Assembly (NCBI GenBank): GCA_033721095.1
Contig: JAWWBG010000059.1
Coordinates: 1-12,871 of the forward strand
DNA: 12,871 nucleotides
Origin: JAWWBG01 sp033721095
Lineage (GTDB): Bacteria; Actinomycetota; Nitriliruptoria; Nitriliruptorales; Nitriliruptoraceae
Direction of reading: 5' to 3'
Shown here: positions 1-6,741 of the stretch, piece by piece
Layout of the letters: every line of letters starts with the position of its first letter
Position numbering within the stretch: position 1 is the stretch's first letter
Made by a program: the position numbers and the translations under genes
The notes under the pieces: model-generated
Database searches by the model: none
Told to the model about the DNA's origin: nothing
Seen by the model: only the letters and a program-made list of their open reading frames with translations

Positions 1-45
1 GAAGGCCCGGAAGGAGGCAATCTCCTTCGGCAGCCTGGCGACCAT
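1..45 (-). CDS. Possible 5' end of a divergent, unidentified gene (partial)
   Basis: Reading the minus strand, an ATG at 45-43 opens a frame that stays open to the window edge (15 codons, beginning MVARLPKEIASF). Nearly every third codon position is G or C, and this bias stops near position 62, just outside the proposed start, as expected for a gene starting here and running leftwards. The same bias would also fit the end of a plus-strand gene in the frame beginning at base 2, because the third positions coincide. That frame has no stop until 271, however, and its coding bias fades after about 62. No Shine-Dalgarno sequence is visible. The product cannot be identified. Confidence 0.3.
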   Translation of the reverse strand, partial: MVARLPKEIASFRAF

Positions 46-268
46 GCCGCTGCTGGTGCGGTGTAGGCCCAAGGGCTTTGCGGACCGGCCTTTCGACCGG
101 GGTGCCGTTTCGGGAGGCTGCGTGCCTCTCGTTTGGTTGTCCTTCATGACATCGGCACGTCCGCACTGCGGCTTGAGGGCCGTCTGGAGCCCCGACGGGG
201 GGCCATTCGGCCGTTTCGATGGCTCCGCTGTGCTCTGTGCGCCCTGCCGACGTGGCGGCCGACCTCGG
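46..268. other. Upstream intergenic region, no supported gene
   Basis: This stretch lies between the putative divergent start at 45 and the promoter-like hexamer at 269. Short frames cross it, but GC3 is mixed and none has a convincing start or a recognisable product. I see no tRNA, no repeat and no clear terminator. Confidence 0.4.
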
Positions 269-274
269 TAGCGT
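269..274 (+). promoter_or_regulatory. Candidate -10 element TAGCGT for the membrane/glutaredoxin gene
   Basis: TAGCGT fits the actinobacterial TANNNT -10 pattern and would place transcription start near 281, leaving a leader of about 20 nt that just includes the Shine-Dalgarno sequence. No good -35 element is seen. The call rests on position and pattern only. Confidence 0.3.
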
Positions 275-287
275 CGACCCATCCGCC

Positions 288-293
288 AGGAGG
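288..293 (+). promoter_or_regulatory. Strong Shine-Dalgarno AGGAGG fixing the start at 300
   Basis: A perfect AGGAGG lies 6 nt before the ATG at 300. The in-frame ATG at 219 has nothing comparable, so 300 is the preferred start. Confidence 0.85.
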
Positions 294-299
294 AAGGCC

Positions 300-1547
300 A
301 TGGTCGCCGCCGTCGCCGCGGTGACGGCCAGCCTTGTCAGCGGTGTCTTCACGTTGCGGCTGGTCGCGCGAGCGCGCCGTGGGGGCCCGGGGGCGGCCGC
401 GATGCGTGCCTGGGCAGCCGCACTCGGCATGTTCTTCGTTGCCTCGGCGGCCATGGCGGTCGGCACGCTCGGCAGCTGGTCGACCGCGACCTTCCGGGTG
501 TTCTACCTGTTCGGCGCCGTGCTCAACGTCGTGTGGTTGGCCCACGGATCGGCGCTGGCGAACGCAGCGCGACGCGTGACGAGCCGGGTGGTCGGCGGCG
601 TCATGCTCGTTGCTGTCCTGGTGCTGATCCGCTTCGCCATCGACGATCCCGCCCTCTACGGGCCGAGCCTCGTCGTGGGGACGGCGTGGGCGCTGGCGCA
701 CCTGCCCGGGAGCGAGCGGGCACTCGTCGTGGCCGAGTCGGTGGTCGTCTGGGTCTTCACGGCCGTGGCGGTCCCGGTGGTCCTCACCGCCGACCTGGTG
801 GCCGTCGTGCCGCTCGAGGGCCTGCCGGAGGGCCGCGACCTGTTCGCGCCTGCCGTCCGTGGGCTGGCCGTTGCCGGCAGCTCGTTCGGGGCGCTGGCCG
901 TCATCGTGGGAGCGATTGCGTCAAGCGCCGAGCAGGTCTGGCGCTGGCCGGACCGGTCTGCCGGCGAAAGCCTGCGCGAGCACCTCGGCCAGACAGCGCG
1001 ACGTGGCCTCGTCGGCTGGGTCGACGTCGTTGCCGACTGGGTGTTCGCCGGGCGTCGAGGGATCGACCTGGCGGGGCGGGTTCGTGGCAACCTGCTGATC
1101 GCGCTCGGGGTCCTTGTTGCGGCGGCGGGCGGGATCTTCTCGTTCCTCGGTGACACGACGGGCCACGCCGTGGGACTGTCGTTGGGCGTCATCATCATGT
1201 TCGCGGGCTTCCTCGGCGCCGTCGCGCCTGCGGCGTCGGCGGCGGCCGCGGCAGTCCGGCAGGAGGCCGCTGGCGGTGCATGGGCGGAGGACCCGACCGT
1301 CGGAACGACCTCGGTGACCGTCTACACGCGCCGGGGATGCTCGCTGTGCGAGGCCGCCGAGCGTCTTGCCGCGACGGAGGCCGACACGGTGATCCTCGTC
1401 GACGTCGACGAGGATCCGTTGCTCCAGGACCGCTTCGGCACGCGCGTACCCGTCATCGAGGTCGCCGGGTCCATCGTCGCGGAGGGCGTGGTGCAGCCGG
1501 GTGACATTGCATCCGCGCTCGCGTCGTCGGGCCGCGTCGGCGCCTGA
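300..1547 (+). CDS. Multi-pass membrane protein with C-terminal glutaredoxin-like domain
   Basis: The protein is 415 aa. Residues 1 to about 315 carry roughly seven or eight hydrophobic segments, near 3-22, 38-58, 66-86, 97-114, 141-165, 185-208, 261-282 and 292-312. They resemble an unnamed actinobacterial membrane family with a short RVFYLFGAVLNV-type signature; I cannot give it a function. From about residue 337 a glutaredoxin/DUF836-like domain follows: beta strand VTVYTRR, redox motif C347-S-L-C350, and the cis-proline segment TRVPVIEV near 384. The domain is only about 75 residues. In Streptomyces a small free-standing glutaredoxin-like gene sits just upstream of rex (established synteny, from memory), so this looks like that gene fused to a membrane module. 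With an odd or even number of helices uncertain, the side of the membrane facing the CxxC cannot be settled. Likely role: a thiol-disulfide or electron relay at the membrane (inference). Confidence 0.85.
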   Translation: MVAAVAAVTASLVSGVFTLRLVARARRGGPGAAAMRAWAAALGMFFVASAAMAVGTLGSWSTATFRVFYLFGAVLNVVWLAHGSALANAARRVTSRVVGGVMLVAVLVLIRFAIDDPALYGPSLVVGTAWALAHLPGSERALVVAESVVVWVFTAVAVPVVLTADLVAVVPLEGLPEGRDLFAPAVRGLAVAGSSFGALAVIVGAIASSAEQVWRWPDRSAGESLREHLGQTARRGLVGWVDVVADWVFAGRRGIDLAGRVRGNLLIALGVLVAAAGGIFSFLGDTTGHAVGLSLGVIIMFAGFLGAVAPAASAAAAAVRQEAAGGAWAEDPTVGTTSVTVYTRRGCSLCEAAERLAATEADTVILVDVDEDPLLQDRFGTRVPVIEVAGSIVAEGVVQPGDIASALASSGRVGA

Positions 1548-1565
1548 GCTCCTCGTCGTGTTGCC

Positions 1566-1597
1566 GGCTCGTTCCACGCGCGCCCGTGTTGTGAGCC
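1566..1597. promoter_or_regulatory. Dyad symmetry between the glutaredoxin fusion gene and rex
   Basis: The arms GGCTC (1566-1570) and GAGCC (1593-1597) enclose a second, symmetric pair, CACG (1575-1578) and CGTG (1585-1588). The dyad lies 18 nt after the upstream stop codon and about 30 nt before the rex -10 element. It could be the terminator stem of the upstream gene, although no T-run follows, or an operator acting on rex. It does not match the usual Rex operator. Confidence 0.3.
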
Positions 1598-1626
1598 TCG
1601 ATTCTCGGCGCCCGGAACCAACTCCG

Positions 1627-1632
1627 TAGTCT
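1627..1632 (+). promoter_or_regulatory. Candidate -10 element TAGTCT for rex
   Basis: This TANNNT hexamer lies 30 nt before the rex GTG, giving an expected leader of roughly 24 nt. No recognisable -35 lies at the right distance. Confidence 0.35.
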
Positions 1633-1662
1633 CGACGTCCTCCCCACCCGCAGGTCATTCGA

Positions 1663-2313
1663 GTGTCGAAGCGCCCGCTTCCCGACGCGACGGTGGCGCG
1701 GCTGCCCCTGTACCTGCGCGTGCTCGTTGCTGCTGCCGAATCGGGACAGCGCACCGTCTCCTCCGACGAGCTCGCCACTGCTTCGGGCGTCACCTCCGCC
1801 AAAGTTCGCAAGGACCTGTCGTTCCTCCAGACGACGGGCACGCGCGGCATCGGGTACGCCGTGCCCACGCTGACCGACGAGATCAGTGCCGTCCTCGGCC
1901 TCGCCGGCGAGCGGCCGCTGGTCATCGTCGGCATCGGGAACCTGGGTCGCGCCCTCGTCACCTATGACGGCTTCAGCCGGCGCGGCTTCCGGGTCGTCGC
2001 CCTGCTCGACGTCGACCCGCGCAAGCTCGGCACGAGCATCGGCGGCCTGGTGATCGAGGACCTCGCCGACCTCGAGGGCATCGTCGCCGACCGGGGGACG
2101 ACCATCGCCGTGCTCGCCACCCCTGCCCACGCGGCCCAGGCGGTTGCCGAGCGCCTCGTCGGCGCGGGTGTCACCGCCATCCTCAACTTCGCGCCCACCC
2201 ACCTCGACCTGCCGGCGCACGTGACCATCCGCAAGGTCGACGTGTCCACGGAGCTGCAGATCCTGAGCTTCTACGAGCGCGCGCAGAAGGGACAGCTGGC
2301 CGCCGGGGCCTGA
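1663..2313 (+). CDS. rex: Redox-sensing transcriptional repressor Rex
   Basis: The protein is 216 aa, full length for the family. Residues 8-60 form the Rex winged-helix domain, with the recognition-helix signature VRKDLSFL at 48-55 and the wing segment TRGIGY at 60-65. Residues 85-180 are a Rossmann fold with the nucleotide motif GIGNLGRAL at 90-98. The C-terminal segment VDVSTELQILSFYE (192-205) is the domain-swapped helix of the dimer. Rex binds DNA when NAD+ is high and releases it when NADH rises. In Streptomyces it controls its own operon, hemACD and respiratory genes. Starting at GTG 1663 gives the usual family N-terminus. hemA follows after 104 nt, as in other actinobacteria. No canonical Rex operator was found in this window, so autoregulation is likely by family but unproven here. 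Confidence 0.96.
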   Translation: MSKRPLPDATVARLPLYLRVLVAAAESGQRTVSSDELATASGVTSAKVRKDLSFLQTTGTRGIGYAVPTLTDEISAVLGLAGERPLVIVGIGNLGRALVTYDGFSRRGFRVVALLDVDPRKLGTSIGGLVIEDLADLEGIVADRGTTIAVLATPAHAAQAVAERLVGAGVTAILNFAPTHLDLPAHVTIRKVDVSTELQILSFYERAQKGQLAAGA

Positions 2314-2356
2314 CGGTCGCGGCACGCGTCTCGCGGCATCCTCGGCCACCAGACCC

Positions 2357-2371
2357 GGCCCGTTTCGGGCC
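2357..2371. promoter_or_regulatory. Perfect inverted repeat in the rex-hemA gap
   Basis: GGCCCG-TTT-CGGGCC is a 6-bp perfect stem with a 3-nt loop. It lies 44 nt after the rex stop and 12 nt before the candidate hemA -10, over the expected -35 position. It may be a weak terminator stem (no T-run follows) or an operator for hemA. Confidence 0.3.
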
Positions 2372-2383
2372 ACGCCGCTGGAG

Positions 2384-2389
2384 TATCCT
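2384..2389 (+). promoter_or_regulatory. Candidate -10 element TATCCT for hemA
   Basis: TATCCT fits TANNNT. Transcription would start near 2396, about 22 nt before the hemA GTG. No clear -35. It suggests hemA can be transcribed separately from rex. Confidence 0.35.
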
Positions 2390-2417
2390 GCCGGTCAACC
2401 ACCACGCCTGGATCGTC

Positions 2418-3686
2418 GTGTCCCTGCTCGTCTTCGGTGTCGACCATGCGTCCGCCGACCTCGACATCCTCGAGCGCTGTGCCGTGCCGGCCGACGACAC
2501 CCTCAAGGCACTCCAGTCCCTGGTCGAGCTCGAGCACGTGCTCGAGGCGGTGGTCCTGTCGACCTGCAACCGGCTCGAGGTCTACGCGCACCTGACCCGC
2601 TTCCACGACGGCCTCGACGAGATCAAGCACTGGATGGCCGACCATGCCGGCGTCTCGGAGGAGGCCCTGGAGGGCCCCGCGTACGCGTGGTGGGACGGCC
2701 GTGCAGCGGAGCACCTGTTCGCCGTCACGGCTGGACTCGAGTCGATGGTCGTCGGTGAGCAGCAGATCGCGACGCAGGTTCGGGACGCCATGGAGCTTGC
2801 CCGGGCCGAGGGCGCTGCGAGGGGGGTGCTGCTGCGCATGTTCGAGCAGGCGCTCAAGGCCAGTCGGCGCGTGCGTCGCGAAACGGAGATCGGCCGCGGG
2901 GCCTCCTCGATCGTGGACGTTGGCCTGGAGGTTGCGGCCCGTCACCTGGACGGTGGCTGGGCGGCGGGCCGGACCGCACTGATCGTCGGCGCCGGCGAGA
3001 TCGGGGCACTGACTGCGGATCGACTGGCAGCTGACGGGATCGGCCACCTGCTCGTCTGGAATCGGTCGCCCGACAAGGCCGAACGGATCGCGCGGCGTGC
3101 CGAGGGCGACGTCGTGTTCGACCTCGACACGGGCCTGGCCGCAGCGGACCTCGTCGTGTGCACCACCGGCGCGTCCCATCCCGTCGTCGGAGCGGCGGAC
3201 GTCGCTCGCGCCGTCGCTGACAGGGATGGCGGCGAACCCGTCGTCCTGCTCGACCTGGCCGTTCCACGCAACATCGACCCGGCGTGCGCGGCGCTCGAAC
3301 GGGTCGTCCTCATCGACATGCGGGCCGTGCGGGACACGGTTGGCCGCACGGTCGGCGCAGACGTGATCTCGTCCGCGCGGGAGCTGGTGGCCGAGGAGGC
3401 CCGCGCCTTCGAGGCGTGGACCCGCGCCATCGAGGTCGAGCCGACGATCCGATCGCTCCGCGAGGCCGCCGACGATGTTCGTCGCGCCGAGCTCGACCGG
3501 CTGGCGGGTCGCTTCGGCGACCTCGACGACCGGCAACGTGAGGCGCTCGAGGCCCTGAGCAAGGGCATCGTCAACACGCTCCTGCACGGTCCCACGGTCA
3601 AGCTGCGGGAGCTCGCCGAGCACGGTGGGGCCGAGCACCACGCGAACGCACTGCGTGAGCTGTTCGAGCTCGATGACGACGACTGA
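2418..3686 (+). CDS. hemA: Glutamyl-tRNA reductase
   Basis: The protein is 422 aa. It reduces glutamyl-tRNA(Glu) with NADPH to glutamate-1-semialdehyde, the first committed step of the C5 haem pathway in the cytoplasm. The catalytic domain carries STCNRLE at 48-54, where C50 is the thioester-forming cysteine, and GLESMVVGEQQI at 106-117. The NADPH domain has GAGEIG at 191-196 and WNRSPDKA near 214-221. The C-terminal helical dimerisation domain spans about 320-420. Start at GTG 2418 gives the family N-terminus (SLLVFGVDHASA); no strong Shine-Dalgarno is visible. The last 14 nt overlap the start of hemC, so the two are probably translationally coupled. Its product is the substrate of HemL, encoded about 5 kb downstream. 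Confidence 0.97.
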   Translation: MSLLVFGVDHASADLDILERCAVPADDTLKALQSLVELEHVLEAVVLSTCNRLEVYAHLTRFHDGLDEIKHWMADHAGVSEEALEGPAYAWWDGRAAEHLFAVTAGLESMVVGEQQIATQVRDAMELARAEGAARGVLLRMFEQALKASRRVRRETEIGRGASSIVDVGLEVAARHLDGGWAAGRTALIVGAGEIGALTADRLAADGIGHLLVWNRSPDKAERIARRAEGDVVFDLDTGLAAADLVVCTTGASHPVVGAADVARAVADRDGGEPVVLLDLAVPRNIDPACAALERVVLIDMRAVRDTVGRTVGADVISSARELVAEEARAFEAWTRAIEVEPTIRSLREAADDVRRAELDRLAGRFGDLDDRQREALEALSKGIVNTLLHGPTVKLRELAEHGGAEHHANALRELFELDDDD

Positions 3687-4698
3687 TCCCCCTGTCACCG
3701 GCCGGGGTGTCTCGGGTCGGGCCGGCCCCTGGCGTGTTGCGACGCGTCGGTCGCCGCTGGCGCGGGCCCAGGCCCAGCAGGTCGCCGACGCGCTGACCCG
3801 GCTCACGAATCGGCCGGCGGAGCTCGTCCCCATGGCGACGACCGGTGACGACCACCCCGAGCGCGCCATCGAGGCCTTCGACGTCAAGGGCCTGTTCGTC
3901 GACCGCACCCGCAATGCGGTTCTTGCCGGCGACTGCGACATCGTCGTGCACTCGCACAAGGACCTGCCCATCGGGTCGGCGCCGGGCCTGGTCGTCGGGG
4001 CCATTCCGGCTCGCGTCGACCCGCGCGACGCCCTCGTGACATCCGCGGGTCATCGCCTGGCCACCCTCCCACGCGACCGCACCGTGACAATCGGGACCAG
4101 CAGCGCACGACGTCGCGCCCAGGTTGGCCGGGCACGGCGCGACGTGCTGGTGCAACCCATCCGCGGCAACGTCGGGACGCGCCTCCGGAAGGTGCACGAC
4201 GGCGCGGTCGACGGAATCGTCGTCGCCCTCGCCGGCCTCCAACGGCTGGGCGGGGCGGAGGTCGAGGCGTGGAGTGACCTCGCCCTCAAGGTCGTCCCGC
4301 TCGAGCACGGGGAGTGCCTGCATGCACCGGCACAGGGGGCCCTGGCGGTCGAGTGTCGCGAGGACGACACGGTCACGCTGGCCGCGCTGGCCGTGCTCGA
4401 CGATGCCGACACGCGGGCGTGCGTCGAGGCCGAGCGCCACCTGCTGCGCGAGCTCGGGGGTGGGTGCACGGCCCCCGTCGGAGCGCACGCATCGATCCTG
4501 CCGGGCCCTTCGGGCACGCCGCGGCTGGAGTTGCTGGGCATGCTCGCGGACGAGAACGGCACCCGCATGCACCGCGCCTCCCACGAGGGCCCCGCCAGCG
4601 AGCCGCGCCTGGTCGCGGCGACGATGGCCGCATCCCTGGCGGCCGAGGCACCCGAGCTGGTCGACCGTCTCGGGGGCGAGGAGGGTCGGCGTGGTTGA
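3673..4698 (+). CDS. hemC: Hydroxymethylbilane synthase (porphobilinogen deaminase)
   Basis: The protein is 341 aa. It polymerises four porphobilinogens into hydroxymethylbilane. Visible landmarks are ATRRSPLARAQA (23-34), HSHKDLP (93-99) with catalytic D97, GTSSARRRAQV (141-151), QPIRGNVGTRLRK (161-173), and LGGGC (261-265), where C265 holds the dipyrromethane cofactor. ATG 3673 lies inside the end of hemA (14-nt overlap); the upstream in-frame ATG at 3625 would add residues shadowed by hemA and unlike the family. Residues 1-19 before the conserved strand are somewhat longer than usual, and no alternative start lies between. The end of hemC overlaps the hemD start by 8 nt. Confidence 0.96.
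   Translation: MTTTDPPVTGRGVSGRAGPWRVATRRSPLARAQAQQVADALTRLTNRPAELVPMATTGDDHPERAIEAFDVKGLFVDRTRNAVLAGDCDIVVHSHKDLPIGSAPGLVVGAIPARVDPRDALVTSAGHRLATLPRDRTVTIGTSSARRRAQVGRARRDVLVQPIRGNVGTRLRKVHDGAVDGIVVALAGLQRLGGAEVEAWSDLALKVVPLEHGECLHAPAQGALAVECREDDTVTLAALAVLDDADTRACVEAERHLLRELGGGCTAPVGAHASILPGPSGTPRLELLGMLADENGTRMHRASHEGPASEPRLVAATMAASLAAEAPELVDRLGGEEGRRG
4679..4685 (+). promoter_or_regulatory. Shine-Dalgarno AGGAGGG fixing the hemD start
   Basis: AGGAGGG, within the end of hemC, lies 5 nt before GTG 4691. It favours that codon over the in-frame GTG at 4709. Confidence 0.8.
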
Positions 4699-5692
4699 GG
4701 CCGATGACGTGACCGCGGCCGATGCCGGAGCTGCCACCCCCTTGGCCGGTGTGACCGTCCTGGTCCTGCGCGCGAGACACCAGGCAGCGGGACTGGTCGA
4801 TCGCCTCGAGGGCGTCGGCGCCTCGGTCGTGACCGCACCGGTCCTCCAGATCGCGCCCGGCAACACCAGTCGGCTGCGGCGCGTCGTGGGGGAGCTCGCC
4901 AGCGGCGCCCACCAGGCCGTCTGCTTCACGTCATCGAACGCCGTGACCGCGCTCGCGGATGCCCTCGAGGCCGAGGGACGTGACGCGCGCGTGTTTGCCG
5001 AGGTCTTCGTTGCCTGCGTGGGGCCGGCCACTGCCGACCGTCTCCTCGAGCGCCTCGGCCTCCGGGCAGACCTCGTGCCCGAGCGGTCGACCTCTGCGTC
5101 CCTGGGCGACGTCTTCCCGGCAGGTCCCGGCCGCGTGCTGCTGCCACGTGGCGACCTCGCCGGGGCGGACCTGCCGGCCGCGCTCCGCGCCAAGGGATGG
5201 GACGTGGACGAGGTGCTGGCCTACCGGACGCGCACCGCCACCCGCCTGCCGGGCGAGGTGCTGGACGGGCTCGCCGACGGCTCCATCGACTTCGTGGCCT
5301 TCACGTCGGCGTCGACCGTCCGCGGTTTCGATCGCCTGCTGGCCGGGCGCCCATCGCACGCGGCGGCCGTGTCCATCGGACCCATGACGTCCGAGGCCTG
5401 TCGCACCGCCGGCATCGCGGTGGCCGCCGAAGCGGAGCGCCACGACCTCGATGGCCTCGTCGAGGCGATCGTCACGCTCGTTCGTCCAACCACGGAACCG
5501 ATCCGACCGCGCCGATCGGGTGCGCCGTGGCCTTCCGACACCAGCGTCGAACGCATGTTGGCCCTCGACGCTGCGCGCGCAGGCCAGCCGGTCCCCGTGC
5601 GGCATGCTGTCGGATTCGCGCTCGGCATCGGCGCGCTCGGCGGTGCGGTCGCCACCCTCAAGCCCTGGCAGTGGGACGACGACGCGTCCTGA
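4691..5692 (+). CDS. hemD: Uroporphyrinogen-III synthase with C-terminal tail
   Basis: The protein is 333 aa. It cyclises hydroxymethylbilane with inversion of ring D to uroporphyrinogen III. HemD proteins are poorly conserved, but the typical pattern is present: an N-terminal VTVLVLRAR strand (21-29), CFTSSNAV (78-85), VGPATADRL (110-118), LLPRGDLAG (150-158), DFVAFTSASTVRGF (200-213) and SIGPMTSEA (228-236). The catalytic fold ends near residue 265, the usual family length. The remaining 68 residues are Pro/Arg-rich and then contain a hydrophobic stretch at about 305-325, ending in KPWQWDDDAS. No CobA/SUMT methyltransferase domain is fused, unlike HemD in many actinobacteria. The start is set by a strong Shine-Dalgarno, and the gene overlaps hemC by 8 nt. 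Confidence 0.93.
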   Translation: MVEADDVTAADAGAATPLAGVTVLVLRARHQAAGLVDRLEGVGASVVTAPVLQIAPGNTSRLRRVVGELASGAHQAVCFTSSNAVTALADALEAEGRDARVFAEVFVACVGPATADRLLERLGLRADLVPERSTSASLGDVFPAGPGRVLLPRGDLAGADLPAALRAKGWDVDEVLAYRTRTATRLPGEVLDGLADGSIDFVAFTSASTVRGFDRLLAGRPSHAAAVSIGPMTSEACRTAGIAVAAEAERHDLDGLVEAIVTLVRPTTEPIRPRRSGAPWPSDTSVERMLALDAARAGQPVPVRHAVGFALGIGALGGAVATLKPWQWDDDAS

Positions 5693-5713
5693 GACCGGGC
5701 AATCCCCTCCTCG

Positions 5714-5719
5714 TACACT
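5714..5719 (+). promoter_or_regulatory. Candidate -10 element TACACT for hemB
   Basis: TACACT fits TANNNT in the 50-nt gap between hemD and hemB and would give a leader of about 17 nt. No convincing -35. hemB may have its own promoter as well as read-through from hemACD. Confidence 0.35.
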
Positions 5720-5742
5720 CGAGCGGCACGCGGCAGGCAGCC

Positions 5743-6741
5743 ATGGATCACCACGAAGCCCATTTTCCGGCGGTCCGCCTGCGACGCCTGCGTCGAACCG
5801 CGGCGCTTCGGGACGCCTTTGCGGAAACGCGATTGCACCCGTCAGACCTCGTCCTCCCGGTCTTCGTGAAGGAGGGCCTGGAGGGCAATCACCCGGTCGA
5901 ATCGTTGCCCGGTGTCTCCCAGCACGGCGTTGACAGCGCCGTGGACCTCGTCAAGCGCGCGGCATCTGTCGGCGTCCGCTCCTTCCTGCTCTTTGGCATT
6001 CCCGAGCGGAAGGACGCAGACGGCTCGTCGGGCTGGGATCCCTCCGGGCCAGTGCCCACGGCCACACGCGCCATCCGTGAGGCCATGGGGGACGACGTCG
6101 TCCTCTGGGCCGACGTCTGTTCCTGCGAGTACACCGATCACGGACACTGCGGTCCCCTCGGGGATGACGGGCAGGTCCTCAACGACGAAGCCGTCGTCGG
6201 CTACCTGCGCGAGTCGATCGCCTACGCGGAGGCCGGCATCAACATCGTCGCGCCGAGCGGGATGATGGACGGCCAGGTCGCCGTGATCCGCAACGGCCTC
6301 GACGACGCCGGTTTCGGCGAGGTCGCGATTGTCGCGTACGCCGCCAAGTACGCCAGCGCCTTCTACGGGCCGTTCCGGGACGTTGCCGAGTCCGGGATGA
6401 CCAGCGGCGACCGGCGGTCGCACCAGATGGCCGCATCGAACCGTCGGGAGGCCATCCGCGAGATCGACCTGGACGTCCTCGAGGGTGCCGACGTCATCAT
6501 GGTCAAGCCGGCCCTGCCCTGCCTGGACATCATCGCCGATGCGGCCCGCGATCACCCGCTGCCCGTTGCCGCCTACCACGTGTCCGGCGAGCACGCCATG
6601 CTGGCTGCCGCGGCCGACCGCGGCATGCTCGACCTGGACGCCGCGACGCTCGAGGCGCACGTGTCCATCAAGCGGGCCGGCGCGGACCTCGTGATCACCT
6701 ACGCCGCCGAGCATGTCGCCGGATTGCTCGACCGCCCGTGA
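5743..6741 (+). CDS. hemB: Delta-aminolevulinic acid dehydratase (porphobilinogen synthase)
   Basis: The protein is 332 aa, normal for the family. It condenses two 5-aminolevulinates to porphobilinogen. The two active-site lysines are visible: K202 in AYAAKYASAFYGP and K255 in IMVKPALP. The metal-site motif DVCSCEYTDHGHCG (124-137) has three cysteines (126, 128, 136), the zinc-dependent form. Start at ATG 5743 gives the usual N-terminal RLRRLRRTAALRD. Oddities: the segment after GDRR reads SHQMAASN, where the family usually has a TYQM(D/N)P-like sequence, and C260 stands where Tyr is common in KPALPYLD. The stop codon overlaps the next start (GTGA at 6738-6741). Confidence 0.97.
   Translation: MDHHEAHFPAVRLRRLRRTAALRDAFAETRLHPSDLVLPVFVKEGLEGNHPVESLPGVSQHGVDSAVDLVKRAASVGVRSFLLFGIPERKDADGSSGWDPSGPVPTATRAIREAMGDDVVLWADVCSCEYTDHGHCGPLGDDGQVLNDEAVVGYLRESIAYAEAGINIVAPSGMMDGQVAVIRNGLDDAGFGEVAIVAYAAKYASAFYGPFRDVAESGMTSGDRRSHQMAASNRREAIREIDLDVLEGADVIMVKPALPCLDIIADAARDHPLPVAAYHVSGEHAMLAAAADRGMLDLDAATLEAHVSIKRAGADLVITYAAEHVAGLLDRP

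Noticed and set aside
44..271. Plus-strand open frame of 75 codons before the membrane protein
   Set aside because: Third-position GC falls to background after about position 62 and the product resembles nothing; the first bases fit a minus-strand start equally well.
219..299. Longer N-terminus of the membrane/glutaredoxin protein from ATG 219
   Set aside because: The perfect AGGAGG before ATG 300 and the hydrophobic segment starting right after it favour 300; the candidate promoter also lies inside the extension.
1589..1596. TTGTGAGC as a Rex operator
   Set aside because: Only one half resembles the TGTGAAC arm; the downstream TTCTCGG is two bases out of register and mismatched.
1610..1619. 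GCCCGGAACC shared by the rex and cytochrome-operon promoters (also 10703-10712)
   Set aside because: It lies upstream of -10 in one and downstream in the other, and 10-mers recur by chance in DNA of this base composition.
3625..3672. Upstream ATG for hemC
   Set aside because: It would add 16 residues wholly inside hemA that do not resemble HemC N-termini.
2271..4004. Long minus-strand open frame opposite rex, hemA and hemC
   Set aside because: It mirrors strongly conserved genes on the other strand; GC-rich coding DNA often leaves such frames open.
3598..5193. Long minus-strand open frame opposite hemC and hemD
   Set aside because: Low-complexity Arg/Ala-rich translation and complete overlap with recognised genes.
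5197..5742. Extended N-terminus for HemB
   Set aside because: It reads through the hemD coding region out of frame; ATG 5743 gives the normal HemB length.
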